A DNA stretch of 60,091 nucleotides from an uncultured Opitutia bacterium (GTDB lineage Bacteria > Verrucomicrobiota > Verrucomicrobiia > Opitutales > Opitutaceae). The notes under the pieces were generated by a model that was not told the origin of the DNA, made no database searches, and saw only the letters and a list, made by a program, of their open reading frames with translations. The position numbers and the translations under genes are program-made. Shown in pieces: positions 45,062-54,897 of this stretch (within the stretch, counting starts at the first letter, position 1; each line of letters starts with the position of its first letter). The stretch is from NCBI GenBank assembly GCA_903896015.1, contig CAITWF010000018.1, forward strand, positions 1 through 60,091, written 5' to 3'.

Positions 45062-46777
45062 GTGATCCGGCCCGGTCTTTTACTCGCGTGCAGTCTTGCC
45101 TCGGCTGCGCGGCTGCTCGGGCAGACGGACCCGTTTGAAACCCGCGTCGAGTTGTTGTTCCGGCCGCTGCTCGCGGAGCAGATGGCGCTCTCGCCCGATG
45201 GTCGGCGCGTCGCCTACACGAGGCAGGCGGGCAACGATCTGCAGGTAATCATCCTCGATGTTGAAAATCCACTGGCAAAGGTCAGGCTCAACGTCGACGA
45301 GGCGCGCACCGTTCTCTTCGCGAAAGAAAAACAGCACGCGCAACTCCGCTTCCTGCGATGGGCCACCGCCGATCGGCTCGTGATGGCGCCGACGGTGGTG
45401 CGCATCATGGTGCCCACAATGCCGCCGCCGTCCTCGCTTGACGCCGAACGCTTGCTGACCGAAGGACCGCCGCCCAAGCTGCCCGATACGCCAAAGATCA
45501 CCGCACCGATCATGGCGGTGGATGCCACCGGACTCAACCCGACGGAGCTCGCGGACGCATCGCCAGAAGCGACAATCGCGCCGCCGATTAATGGCTTCCT
45601 AACGAACAATCGCGAGAGGCTGGTGGTCTTGTTTCCGCCGGACGAAGGCGGTCGCGTCACGATCGATGTTCGCACCGGCAAAAAAACAGAACTCGATGAC
45701 GAACGCCCGCTCACCACCGCCGCCGACGGCCGGTTCCCGTTTCCGGGCGAGGCGCGCATCAGAGCGATGGAGGATTTGGCCCGCAAATTTCCTCATCGCA
45801 CCGCTGAGCTGCTGGACTGGACGGAAGACCTTCAATATCTCCTCGTCCACATCACCGGCGGCGGCGATCCCGGGCGCGTGTTTGTGTATCAGCGGCCGCT
45901 CAACCTCATGCTGGAAGTTTTTCGCAATGCCCCATGGTTGAATAGCAGCGAGCTCAACGAGACTCGCGCCTTCGAGGTCGCCGGACCGGACGGAACGCGT
46001 CTCAGCGGCTGCGTCACCTGGCCGCGCGCCCCACGGCTGAAGCCGCCGCCATTGCTCGTGTGCTTTCCGACGAAGATTCCCGGCAGCGCGCAACCCGACT
46101 TCGATCCGGAGTCGCAGCTGCTCGCCGACCTCGGCTTCGTCGTGCTGCGACCGAATCATCGCTTTGCGAAAAACTTTTCAGCTCAGGATCGCGCGGCCCT
46201 GCGGACGGGCCTCGATCGCATCTCGGTCGACGATGCGGCGGCGATGGTGGGAAAACTGGCCGAGTTATTTCCGAACCGGCCGTTCGACGCGAAGCACATC
46301 GCGACGCTGGGCCGTGGTTTTGGCGGCTACGTCGCCGTGCGTGCGCTCCAACTCCGCCCTGATGTGTTTCACGCCGGCATCGCGATCGACGCGCCGATGG
46401 ATCTTCGCCGGTGGCTCTACCCCGCGGTCTTCTTCCTCGACGCTCCGCACCCGACAGATCTTCCGTCAGGTATTTTCACTTCCGACTCCGAGGAACTGGA
46501 AAGAATTTCCGTCGCCAACCACGCCGCGTCGTTGACGCGCCCGGTGATGTTCATCGTCGAGCCCAGCCGCAACGCCACGGTCGAAATGGGCGTGAGTGCG
46601 GTCCGCGCAGAGTTGAAAAAGGCCGGACACGCCGCGGACTACCTCGAGGCGGAGCCCGGTTTCGCGCTCGGCTTGCCAAAGGCGCGCGCGGCCGTTTATC
46701 GAAAAATTGAGGAATTCATCAACCTGCGGCTCTACGATTATCGCGTGAAGATCGGGCCGTCCACCGAGGTCAAATGA
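45062..46777 (+). CDS. Prolyl-oligopeptidase-like protein lacking its catalytic triad
   Basis: The 571-residue secreted protein (GTG 45062, signal peptide to about residue 20) has S9-like propeller sequence (QMALSPDGRRVAYTRQAG) and an alpha/beta-hydrolase C-terminus. Aligned by eye to the intact S9 peptidase at 15714-17726, the nucleophile motif GASYGG is GRGFGG with Gly419 in place of Ser. The Asp site (YGKNDPRV) is VEPSRNAT, with Arg in place of Asp. The His site (DEGHGF) is EPGFAL. All three residues are missing, so a binding or scaffold role is more likely than proteolysis. It overlaps the next gene by ATGA. Confidence 0.82.
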   Translation: MIRPGLLLACSLASAARLLGQTDPFETRVELLFRPLLAEQMALSPDGRRVAYTRQAGNDLQVIILDVENPLAKVRLNVDEARTVLFAKEKQHAQLRFLRWATADRLVMAPTVVRIMVPTMPPPSSLDAERLLTEGPPPKLPDTPKITAPIMAVDATGLNPTELADASPEATIAPPINGFLTNNRERLVVLFPPDEGGRVTIDVRTGKKTELDDERPLTTAADGRFPFPGEARIRAMEDLARKFPHRTAELLDWTEDLQYLLVHITGGGDPGRVFVYQRPLNLMLEVFRNAPWLNSSELNETRAFEVAGPDGTRLSGCVTWPRAPRLKPPPLLVCFPTKIPGSAQPDFDPESQLLADLGFVVLRPNHRFAKNFSAQDRAALRTGLDRISVDDAAAMVGKLAELFPNRPFDAKHIATLGRGFGGYVAVRALQLRPDVFHAGIAIDAPMDLRRWLYPAVFFLDAPHPTDLPSGIFTSDSEELERISVANHAASLTRPVMFIVEPSRNATVEMGVSAVRAELKKAGHAADYLEAEPGFALGLPKARAAVYRKIEEFINLRLYDYRVKIGPSTEVK

Positions 46778-48528
46778 ACGCGTCGTGCTCAAGCCTTTTC
46801 AGCCTCGCGGCGCTCGCTCTCGCGGGCACTGCGGCGCTCGCACGCGGCCAATCGCCCAATCCACTCGCGGCGGCGGCCGATGCGCCCGCCGTGGAGTTGC
46901 CGCCGATGGTCGTCGCCGAGTCGGCTGCCGCGCCGCCGTGGCTTTACGTCAAGGTGGGCAACATGGAATACCTGTCGCGGTGCTCGGCGGCGACGACCCG
47001 CAGTTACGCCGAGGAGTGGGAGCGCGCGCTCCAGATCATGGGAGCGTTCGTGCCCGATTCGCTGCTGCCGCGGAATGAAATCCCCGCGCTCACGATTCTC
47101 GTCAGCCAAAGTTTCGGCCAGTCGACGAGCCCCGAGTTGTTGAGGGAACTGAAGCAGCAGGCGGCGCTGCACGACCGCGCCCGCTTTGGGCAGGAGCCCC
47201 GCGCGATTTCCTACCGCTTTGCGCCCAACATGCGCCTCGAAGATCGCGACACGTATGCGACCTTCGCGTATGTCGACGAGTCGAGGTTCGACGCGTCGCG
47301 GCTCACCGCCACCCCCGCCTACCTGCGGTTCCTGCTGGAGCGGCGTGTGCCGGCGCTCCCCGCGTGGTTCATCGAAGGCATCGACCAAGCCTATCGCAAC
47401 GCCACCCTGTCGCTCGACGAGATCACGCTCCCGGATTTTTCCTGGGTCGACGACGCTCAGACACGCTGGCTCGCCCGCTCCCCCGACGCGCCGCGGGCGC
47501 TGCTGCCGGCGAGCGAACTCTTCGCGCCCGACGCCCTGCGCGGTCCCATCAACGGAAATCCGCAGCGCGTCGAAACGATGAAGGCGCAAGTCGCCCTCTT
47601 CGTGCGCTGGGCCTTGGAAGGCGGCGTGTCGACCCGGGATGCACTCTGGCAGTTCGCCGCCCGCGCCGCCGAACAGCCGGTGACCGAGCTGATGTTCGAG
47701 TCGTGTTTTGGCTTCGACTTCGCGGAACTGCGCGATCGGTTGAGCGACTATCTGCCGGGCACGTTGCAAAAGTTCCCCCGCCTCGATCCGGGAAAACTTC
47801 CGCGCGTGCCGCGCGCCGCCGTGCGCCCAGCCACGGTCAGCGAGATCGCGCGCCTTCGCGGCGAATGGGAACGGCTGGCGATCGGTTTTGTGAAGAACGG
47901 CCAGCCGGAAGTGCAGGAGCACTACGTAGCGCAGGCGCGGCGCACGCTCCACCGCGCCTACGACACCGGCGACCGCGATCCGCGGCTGCTGGCAAGGCTG
48001 GGGCTCTGCGAACTCACGGCGGGCGATGCGGCGGCCGCGCGAAGCTTTCTGGAGTCGGCGACAGCGGCGCGCGTCGGCCGAGCGCGCGCTTACTACGAAC
48101 TCGCGCGCCTGCACCTCGCGGACCTGCGGCGCGACCAGCCGGCCACGAAACTTTTTTCCCCCGCCGAACTCAGCCCGTCACTCGATCTTCTGCGCGTGGG
48201 CGCGCGTCAGAAACCACTCCTGCCGGAGATGTTTCTTCTCCTCGGCGACGCGCTCGTGCGCAGCAGCGTCGCGCCCACCGCCGAAGACTTCGTCTTGCTC
48301 GACGTCGGCGCGGCGGCGTTCGCACGGCGACCGGATGTCAGCTTTCAACTCGCGCTCGCGTTGGCGCGCCACGGGAAGCGAGACAGCGCGGCCGCGCTTC
48401 TGGCCGCGAGCAGCGACTACGTGAACGACGACAATCTACGTGCGCGTTTCGCCCAGCTACGACAAACGCTTGCTTCCTCTGAACCTCACGACAGCGGCGC
48501 GAGCGTCTCCGCGACCGGCGTGCGGTAG
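46774..48528 (+). CDS. Secreted helical-repeat protein of unknown function
   Basis: The 584-residue protein has a signal peptide (SLFSLAALALAGTAALARG), an N-terminal domain with LPAWFIEGIDQAYRNA (a peptidase-MA-like position, but no HExxH was seen), and a C-terminal half rich in Ala/Leu helices (RLGLCELTAGDAAAARSFLE, ALALARHGKRDSAAALL) that look like TPRs at about residues 390-560. Its first four bases overlap the pseudo-peptidase gene, so both proteins are made together and may form a complex. Its last 43 bases overlap the opposing permease gene. Confidence 0.7.
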   Translation: MNASCSSLFSLAALALAGTAALARGQSPNPLAAAADAPAVELPPMVVAESAAAPPWLYVKVGNMEYLSRCSAATTRSYAEEWERALQIMGAFVPDSLLPRNEIPALTILVSQSFGQSTSPELLRELKQQAALHDRARFGQEPRAISYRFAPNMRLEDRDTYATFAYVDESRFDASRLTATPAYLRFLLERRVPALPAWFIEGIDQAYRNATLSLDEITLPDFSWVDDAQTRWLARSPDAPRALLPASELFAPDALRGPINGNPQRVETMKAQVALFVRWALEGGVSTRDALWQFAARAAEQPVTELMFESCFGFDFAELRDRLSDYLPGTLQKFPRLDPGKLPRVPRAAVRPATVSEIARLRGEWERLAIGFVKNGQPEVQEHYVAQARRTLHRAYDTGDRDPRLLARLGLCELTAGDAAAARSFLESATAARVGRARAYYELARLHLADLRRDQPATKLFSPAELSPSLDLLRVGARQKPLLPEMFLLLGDALVRSSVAPTAEDFVLLDVGAAAFARRPDVSFQLALALARHGKRDSAAALLAASSDYVNDDNLRARFAQLRQTLASSEPHDSGASVSATGVR

Positions 48529-49691
48529 GCCTTCAGCGCCGGCACCACGCCGCCCAACGCGCACAGCCCGATCATCGCCAGGGGGCAGATCCAAAGAATC
48601 GGCAGCTTCGCCGTGATGTCGATCACTACCCCCGTCTGGGCGCGGATGATTCCGGCCACGCCGATTAACAGCGCGAAATAAAACACAAAACCCGCCATCG
48701 CTCCGAGCGCGCCGATGACAGCCGCTTCCGCGACGACCGCGCCGAAAATTGTCCGCCGCCGCGCCCCGAGCGCGCGCATAATCGCCAGATCGCGCTGCCG
48801 CGCGCTCATCGAGTTGTAGATGCTCGCGAGCACCGAGCCGGCGGCGACCAGCGCCACGAGATAAGCGACGAGCGCGAGCACCTGATCGAACCAGGAAATC
48901 TTGCTGAACAAATCCGCGATGATCGCGCCGACCGGATAGGCCAGCGTCATTCGGTTGCCCTGCTTGTTATACATCATGTCGAGCATGAAGCCCGCGCTCG
49001 GCGAGCGCAGTTGGATGAGCACCGCGCTCACATCCGTCGCCGCGCGCGCGTCGTGGCCGCTCATCGTCTGCAAACCCTTCAGCGGAATCCACACCACGCG
49101 ATCGGCCGGCGTGTTGGTCGGTTGGAGGATGCCCGTCAGCGTGTATTCGTCGGCGTGCTGGTTTTTCGCATCGTAGTTCAATCCGTGAAACGGGTGAAAT
49201 TTGTCGCCGACCTTCAGGCCGAGTTTTTCCGCCGCAAAGCTTCCGGCGATCGCTTCCTTCGCGTCCGGCGTGAAAATTTTTCCGCCGGGCTCGAGCGCGT
49301 ATTTTTTCCCCGGGGCGTATTCCACGGTCTCGAATAATTCCGGCACCGTGCCGACCAGCCGGTAGCCGCGCAGGTTGTCACCGACCGCGATCGGAATCGC
49401 GACCTTCACGGCGGGATGACGCTTGATCGCTTCGTAGTCGGCGTAGGCGAGATTGCCGGGCGACGCTTCAAGGTGGAAAATCGCGTTGAGCACGAGTTGG
49501 AGCTTCGAGCCGCGCGCGCCGAGCACGGCATCGAAACCGGCGTTGGTCTGGGTAAACGCCGTTTGCGACTGCGTCTTCACCATCCATACCGTCATGAGCA
49601 GCCCGCTCGCGAGCGCGATGCTGCCGGCCGTGATGAACGTCGAGAGCGCGTGCTGGCGCAGCGACCGGTAAATAATCAGCGGCAGCGTCAT
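48486..49691 (-). CDS. FtsX/MacB-type ABC transporter permease
   Basis: The 401-residue permease has an N-terminal membrane segment (TFITAGSIALASGLLMTVWM), a periplasmic domain of about 200 residues, and three C-terminal membrane segments (LALVAYLVALVAAGSVLASI onward) with the FtsX coupling stretch SARQRDLAIMRALGARR. ATG 49691 overlaps the ATP-binding gene by four bases and begins MTLPLIIYRSLRQHAL. It should be a mechanotransmission or lipoprotein/lipid-export permease and not an importer. Substrate unknown. Confidence 0.9.
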   Translation of the reverse strand: MTLPLIIYRSLRQHALSTFITAGSIALASGLLMTVWMVKTQSQTAFTQTNAGFDAVLGARGSKLQLVLNAIFHLEASPGNLAYADYEAIKRHPAVKVAIPIAVGDNLRGYRLVGTVPELFETVEYAPGKKYALEPGGKIFTPDAKEAIAGSFAAEKLGLKVGDKFHPFHGLNYDAKNQHADEYTLTGILQPTNTPADRVVWIPLKGLQTMSGHDARAATDVSAVLIQLRSPSAGFMLDMMYNKQGNRMTLAYPVGAIIADLFSKISWFDQVLALVAYLVALVAAGSVLASIYNSMSARQRDLAIMRALGARRRTIFGAVVAEAAVIGALGAMAGFVFYFALLIGVAGIIRAQTGVVIDITAKLPILWICPLAMIGLCALGGVVPALKAYRTPVAETLAPLS

Positions 49692-50365
49692 CGTGGCGCC
49701 CCTTTCATCGCGAGATTGATCTCGCCGAAATCCTGCCGTTTTTCGAATTGCCCGAGCACAAGTTCGTCGTGGCTTACCAGCAATAGCGCCGCGCCGTGCT
49801 CGCGGCAAACTTCACGAATCAAAACGAGAGCCTCGCTCGAGTGCTTGCGATCGAGGTTGCCGGTGGGCTCATCGGCTAGGACGAGCTTGGGCCGGTTTGC
49901 CAGCGCACGGGCGACGGCCACGCGTTGCTGCTGCCCGGTCGAGAGCTGCCGCGGAAAATGATCCAGCCGGTGGCCGAGCCCCATGCGCTCAAGCACGTGC
50001 TTCGCGTGCGCCTTATCCGCGCCGCGTGGGCCGAAGCTCATGCCGAGCACCACGTTTTCGATCACGGTGTAGCCTTGGAGCAGGTTAAAGGTCTGAAAAA
50101 TGTAGCCGAGCTTCTCCGCGCGCAGCCGATCGCGCTTCGCCTCGCTCAGCGCCGTCATGTCCGCGCCATCGATCGCCACCCGGCCGCTGTCGGCCGCGAG
50201 GATGCCCGCGATCATGTTGAGAAAAGTGGTTTTGCCCGAGCCGCTTTCGCCGCGCAGCGCCATTTGCTCCCCCGCGGCCAGCGCGAACTGCGCCACGTTC
50301 ACGATGTCCACGCGCTCCCCATCGGGTGCGACGAACGACTTTTTCAGATCGGTGACGGCGAGCAT
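49688..50365 (-). CDS. LolD/MacB-type ABC transporter ATP-binding protein
   Basis: The 225-residue ATPase has Walker A GESGSGKTT, the Q-loop (IFQTFNLLQG), signature LSTGQQQRVAVARAL, Walker B LVLADEPTGNLD and the H-switch SHDE. The short form and TGNLD Walker B are typical of LolD/MacB/FtsE-like exporters. It is the first gene of a two-gene operon with the permease (overlapping ATGA). Confidence 0.94.
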   Translation of the reverse strand: MLAVTDLKKSFVAPDGERVDIVNVAQFALAAGEQMALRGESGSGKTTFLNMIAGILAADSGRVAIDGADMTALSEAKRDRLRAEKLGYIFQTFNLLQGYTVIENVVLGMSFGPRGADKAHAKHVLERMGLGHRLDHFPRQLSTGQQQRVAVARALANRPKLVLADEPTGNLDRKHSSEALVLIREVCREHGAALLLVSHDELVLGQFEKRQDFGEINLAMKGAPR

Positions 50366-50469
50366 GTGGTTTAAAGTGTAGTGGGCGAGACGGCGGCGGT
50401 TGCCAAACGTTTCATGCAGAAATCGCGCCGTTGCGAATCCGCCCTAGTGCGCTGAGCGTAGCGTTTCCT

Positions 50470-50970
50470 GTGCCCACGTCCGCCGACGCAGATATCCGCC
50501 CCTCATTCTGGCAACGCCGCCTCGTTGCGCCGCTGCGGGCACAGCTCACGCAGGGCGTCACTCCTGACCAGCTCGCCCTCACGCTCGCCATCGGCACCAC
50601 GTGCTCGCTCTTTCCGTTTTTAGGCACGACCACGCTGCTCAACCTCGCCGTCGGCCTCGCCCTCCGACTCAACCAACCGATCCTGCAAACGGTGAACTAT
50701 CTGCTCACCGCCGCGCAGCTCGCGCTCATCCTCGTCTACGTGCGCGCCGGCGAATTCATCTGGCGCGCCGCGCCCGTGCCGCTGTCGATCGCTCAACTCT
50801 TCACCGAGTTTCGCACCGATCCTTGGAGATTCCTGCAAAGCTTCGGCTGGACCGGCGTCCACGCCTTCACGGCGTGGGCGCTTACCGCGCCGTTGTTGGT
50901 CGCCGCAATCTATTTCGTGACGCGGCCCGCGCTGCGCCGGCTCGCCCGCGCGTGGCCGACGCGTGCTTAG
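50470..50970 (+). CDS. DUF2062 family membrane protein
   Basis: The protein (166 residues from GTG 50470) has the DUF2062 pattern: TPDQLALTLAIGTTCSLFPF with LGTTTLLNLAVGLALRLNQP, then two more hydrophobic segments. Function of the family is unknown. Its start is unclear: an in-frame TTG at 50431 adds 13 residues. It is separated by about 105 bases from the divergent ATP-binding gene. Confidence 0.8.
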   Translation: MPTSADADIRPSFWQRRLVAPLRAQLTQGVTPDQLALTLAIGTTCSLFPFLGTTTLLNLAVGLALRLNQPILQTVNYLLTAAQLALILVYVRAGEFIWRAAPVPLSIAQLFTEFRTDPWRFLQSFGWTGVHAFTAWALTAPLLVAAIYFVTRPALRRLARAWPTRA

Positions 50971-50973
50971 GCG

Positions 50974-52602
50974 CTAGTTTCGTCCCCGCGCTCCGTCGGA
51001 GAAATTCTCGAACTTCTCCGTCACGCGCAGGCGGGCTGAGGGTGGCGGCAGCACGGAAGGCAGGCTCGCGGAGATGCTCGTGTTGCCTTCGCCACCGACG
51101 AGCGCCACGAGCGCCGCCACGGCTTCGTCGAGCGCCACGGCCTGCGCGCTCAACTGGGTCGAGGCGCTGGCCGTCTCCTCGGCGTGCGCGGCGTTGGCCT
51201 GGGTGACCTTGTCCATCTGACCGACCGCCTGGTTGACCTGTCCGACGCCAGCGCTCTGTTCTTTCGACGCCGTCGCGATCTCGGCCACGAGTGTGTCAAC
51301 GCGCCGGATTTTTTCGACGATTTCGGCGAGGCTCGCCTCGACGCGGCCGCACAACGCCACGCCACGGTGGCTCTTCTCGATCGAATCAGTGATCTTTTCG
51401 CCGGTCTCGCGCGCGGCGGCGGCGCTGCGCTGCGCGAGCGCACGCACTTCCTCGGCCACGACCGCAAAGCCCATACCGGCCTCGCCCGCCCGCGCCGCCT
51501 CGACCGCCGCGTTGAGCGCGAGGATGTTCGTCTGAAACGCAATCTCGTCGATCGTCTTGATGATTTTGGCGATGTTGTCACCCGCCGTCTTGATGTCGGC
51601 CATCGCAAGGTTGAGTTGCTGCATCCCGGCTGCGCCCGCCTCAGCCGAGGCGTTGGTCGAGGCCGCGAGTTTCTTCGCCGAGACCGCGGTGTCGGAGTTG
51701 CGCTGCGTCATGCTGGAAATCTCCTCAAGCGTGGCGCTCGTTTCCTCGAGTGAGGCCGCCTGCTCGGTCGCGCCTTCGGCAAGATTCTGGCTCGCGGTCG
51801 AGATCTCCGCCGATGCCGCCGTGGTTTGCTGGCTCGCCGAGCGCAGGCTCGCGATCGACAGGCGCAGCGGCTTCACCACGAGCCGGCGATTGAGGACGTA
51901 GAAGCCGGCGGCGACCACGAGGGAAAGCGGCAAAACCCACGCCAGGCTCCGTCCCATGCCATGCCACACCACCGCATCAACGCGCCGCAGATCGGCCTTC
52001 AGCACGAACGCGCCATGCACCTCGCCCGCGTGCCAGTTTTCCATGGTGAAGCCGACGACATCCTTGCCATCGTGCGTCGGGCTCGTCGCCGGATCGCCGT
52101 GGCAGGTGAGGCAGTCTTGGGAAAGTTTGATCGGTCGCGCGTAGACGAGCTGATTGCGCTCCTGATCAATCTGCACCAACTCGGACACAGAGCCTGTTTC
52201 GAGCGCGCTGAGAATCTTTTCTTCGTCGGGCGTGGGTAGATTCTTTGGGTTGCGCGCTTGGTGTTTCGGAATTCGAAACTCAAAACCCTGCTCGGCCGCC
52301 GCTTTCTCGATCGCCTTCCACGCCGCAACGACCGGGATCGTGCCGTAGATCGTGGACGAGCGCAGATCGCCGCCCGCTTTGAGCTCGGCGACAAGCCGCG
52401 CGCGGTCGAAGGCATGCTCGGTATTGAGGCGCGCGATGCTCTCGCGGACGTTTTCCGCCTCTGAAATCGCAGAGCGCATCGAAGCCACGGTGAGTTCGAC
52501 GCCCTGTTCACGAATCACGAACTGCTGCACTACGAGAGCAACGGTCACGGTGGCGGCCATCGCCGCGAGCGCCGCCAGCGTCATTTTGGTTCCGAGTTTC
52601 AT
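50974..52602 (-). CDS. Methyl-accepting chemotaxis-like receptor with heme-c (DUF3365) sensor domain
   Basis: The 542-residue protein has a membrane segment at residues 8-30, a periplasmic domain (31-215) with the heme-c motif CLTCHGDP at Cys164-His168 and the DUF3365 (Tll0287-like) look, a second membrane helix ([18 protein letters not shown]), and a cytoplasmic signalling domain with the hairpin tip [20 protein letters not shown]. There is no HAMP domain that I can recognise. It probably reports redox state or a gas ligand. No che genes are nearby, so the output may be to a distant pathway. Confidence 0.9.
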   Translation of the reverse strand: MKLGTKMTLAALAAMAATVTVALVVQQFVIREQGVELTVASMRSAISEAENVRESIARLNTEHAFDRARLVAELKAGGDLRSSTIYGTIPVVAAWKAIEKAAAEQGFEFRIPKHQARNPKNLPTPDEEKILSALETGSVSELVQIDQERNQLVYARPIKLSQDCLTCHGDPATSPTHDGKDVVGFTMENWHAGEVHGAFVLKADLRRVDAVVWHGMGRSLAWVLPLSLVVAAGFYVLNRRLVVKPLRLSIASLRSASQQTTAASAEISTASQNLAEGATEQAASLEETSATLEEISSMTQRNSDTAVSAKKLAASTNASAEAGAAGMQQLNLAMADIKTAGDNIAKIIKTIDEIAFQTNILALNAAVEAARAGEAGMGFAVVAEEVRALAQRSAAAARETGEKITDSIEKSHRGVALCGRVEASLAEIVEKIRRVDTLVAEIATASKEQSAGVGQVNQAVGQMDKVTQANAAHAEETASASTQLSAQAVALDEAVAALVALVGGEGNTSISASLPSVLPPPSARLRVTEKFENFSDGARGRN

Positions 52603-52778
52603 TTGGGAGGGTAGCGTATGATTGCAACTGTTAGCGTGCGATGCGGCGCCTTATGATCGTCGGCACCGATCGAGCCGTTCCCAACTCACATTAAACTCAC
52701 TTCGCGCACCCGAGATGCCGGCGATTTTCCAGCGCACGCAGCCTCGACTCGCGGTGCGTTTCACGCGAACGTCCCCAC

Positions 52779-53618
52779 ATGAGTTCGCCCAGCCCCGGGA
52801 AAAAATTCCGCGATGCGCTCGCCGCCGAACATCCACTCCAGATCACCGGTGCGATCAACGCCTACGCCGCGCTCCTCGCCCAACGCGCTGGCTTCCGCGC
52901 GCTCTACCTCTCCGGCGCCGGTGTGGCCAATCACTCTCACGGCATCGCCGACACCGGCGACACCACGCTCGCCGATGTGCTCATCGATGCGCACCGCATC
53001 GCGCAACGCGTGCCGCTCCCAATCTTGGTCGACATTGACACCGGCTGGGACGATCCCGTGCGCGCCGTCCGCGAACTCGCCGCCGCCGGCGTCGCCGCCG
53101 TGCACCTCGAAGATCAAGTCCCCGCGAAACTCTGCGGCCACCTCCCCGGGAAACAACTCGTCCCTACCGCTGAAATGATCGCGCGCGTAAGTGCCGCCGT
53201 CTCGGGCAAACCCGATTCCGATTTCGTCGTGATGGCGCGCACCGACGCCGCCGCGAACGAAGGCGTCCCAGCCGCGATCGCGCGCGCGCAAGCCTACGTC
53301 GCCGCTGGCGCCGACATGATTTTCGCCGAGGCGCTCCGCACGCTCGAAGACTTCCGCGCGTTCACCGCCGCGGTGAAGGTGCCGGTCCTCGCGAACCTTA
53401 CCGAGTTCGGCCAGACGCCCTACTTCACCGTCGACGAACTCCGCGCCGCCGGCATCGCGATGGTGCTTTACCCGCTTAGTGCCAGCCGTGCCGCCGCCGC
53501 CGCGTCACTCGAAGTTTATTCCGCGATCCGCAAACACGGCACGCAACGGGGCGTTGTCGGCCAAATGCAAACCCGCGCCGATCTTTACACGACGCTCGGC
53601 TACACGCCGCCGAAATAG
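52779..53618 (+). CDS. prpB: Methylisocitrate lyase
   Basis: The 279-residue enzyme cleaves 2-methylisocitrate to pyruvate and succinate, last step of the methylcitrate cycle. The ICL-superfamily motif appears as [14 protein letters not shown] with the catalytic Cys. [10 protein letters not shown] carries metal ligands and [13 protein letters not shown] is a typical methylisocitrate lyase stretch. It starts at ATG 52779 and is 11 bases before prpC, so they form an operon. Confidence 0.94.
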   Translation: MSSPSPGKKFRDALAAEHPLQITGAINAYAALLAQRAGFRALYLSGAGVANHSHGIADTGDTTLADVLIDAHRIAQRVPLPILVDIDTGWDDPVRAVRELAAAGVAAVHLEDQVPAKLCGHLPGKQLVPTAEMIARVSAAVSGKPDSDFVVMARTDAAANEGVPAAIARAQAYVAAGADMIFAEALRTLEDFRAFTAAVKVPVLANLTEFGQTPYFTVDELRAAGIAMVLYPLSASRAAAAASLEVYSAIRKHGTQRGVVGQMQTRADLYTTLGYTPPK

Positions 53619-53629
53619 CGGCCCACCCC

Positions 53630-54811
53630 ATGAACGACCCCACCCCGCCCCCCACTCCCGTTTCCAAAGTCAAAAAATCCGTCGCGCTCTCCGGCGTGAT
53701 CGCGGGCAACACCGCCATCTGCACCGTCGGCCAGTCGGGTAACGACCTTCATTACCGCGGCTACGACATCGCCGATCTCGCGCACGTCGCCACCTACGAA
53801 GAGGTCGCGCATCTGCTCATTCACGAACGCCTGCCCAACGCCGCCGAACTCGCCGCGTATCGCGCCAAGCTCATTTCGCTGCGCGGCCTCTCCCAGCCAA
53901 TCCGCGCGATCCTCGAACAGCTCCCCGCGTCGTCTCACCCGATGGGCGTCCTCCGCACCGGCTGTTCCGCGCTCGGCGCGATCGACACCGAACCGTCCGC
54001 CAAAGGCAGCGCCGGCCCCAACGATCCCACCGTCGCGCGCGCAATCGCCGACCAGCTCATCGCCTCGTTCCCGTCGATGCTCCTCTACTGGCATCACTTC
54101 GCGACGACTGGCAAACGCATCGAGGTCGAGACTGACGACCCCACGATCGCCGCGCATTTTCTCCGGCTGCTGCACCAACGCGTGCCCAAGCCTCTCCACG
54201 TCCACTCGCTCGATCGCTCGCTGATTCTCTATGCGGAGCACGAGTTCAACGCCTCCACCTTCACCGCGCGCGTCATAGCCGGCACGGGCGCCGGCATCTA
54301 CGGTTGCGTGACCGGCGCAATCGGCGCGCTGCGCGGCCCGAAGCACGGTGGCGCCAACGAGGTCGCCCACGAAATCCAACTCCGCTACCGTACGCCGGAC
54401 GAAGCAGAGGCCGACATCCGCGCTCGCGTCGCCCGCAAGGAAATCGTCATCGGCTTCGGCCACCCCGTTTACACGATCAGCGATCCGCGCAGCGCCATCA
54501 TCAAGGAAATCGCCCGTGAACTCTGCGCCGACGCCGGCGACGTGAATTTTTTTAAGATTTGTGAGCGAATCGAATCGGTCATGTGGGAGCTGAAGAGAAT
54601 GTTTCCCAACCTCGATTGGTTCAGCGCGCCCGCCTATCACATGATGGGCGTGCCGGCCGCGATGTTCACGCCGCTGTTCGTCATCGCACGCACCGCCGGC
54701 TGGTGCGCGCACGTGATCGAGCAGCGCGCCGATGGCAAAATCATCCGCCCCTCCGCCAACTACACCGGGCCCGACAATCGCCCGCTGCCGCCGCTCGCGC
54801 ATCGCGGTTGA
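53630..54811 (+). CDS. prpC: 2-methylcitrate synthase
   Basis: The 393-residue citrate-synthase family enzyme joins propionyl-CoA and oxaloacetate. Motifs: [20 protein letters not shown] and [10 protein letters not shown] at the N-terminus, active-site His in LKHGGANE-like GPKHGGANE and in [13 protein letters not shown]. Its closeness to prpB and prpD supports methylcitrate over citrate synthase activity. A hairpin terminator follows at 54846. Confidence 0.95.
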   Translation: MNDPTPPPTPVSKVKKSVALSGVIAGNTAICTVGQSGNDLHYRGYDIADLAHVATYEEVAHLLIHERLPNAAELAAYRAKLISLRGLSQPIRAILEQLPASSHPMGVLRTGCSALGAIDTEPSAKGSAGPNDPTVARAIADQLIASFPSMLLYWHHFATTGKRIEVETDDPTIAAHFLRLLHQRVPKPLHVHSLDRSLILYAEHEFNASTFTARVIAGTGAGIYGCVTGAIGALRGPKHGGANEVAHEIQLRYRTPDEAEADIRARVARKEIVIGFGHPVYTISDPRSAIIKEIARELCADAGDVNFFKICERIESVMWELKRMFPNLDWFSAPAYHMMGVPAAMFTPLFVIARTAGWCAHVIEQRADGKIIRPSANYTGPDNRPLPPLAHRG

Positions 54812-54845
54812 ATTCTCCGGCGCGGCGCGGTGAAGAAATTCAAAC

Positions 54846-54865
54846 GGCGCGGATCGCTCCGCGCC
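54846..54865. terminator. Bidirectional terminator between prpC and the lipoprotein gene
   Basis: A perfect 8-base-pair hairpin (GGCGCGGA, loop TCGC, TCCGCGCC) lies between the convergent prpC and lipoprotein genes. Short T-rich stretches follow it in both directions (GAGTTTAACC on plus, TTTGAATTTC on minus). Confidence 0.5.
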
Positions 54866-54897
54866 GAGTTTAACCGACAAACCCCAACCACGCCGGA

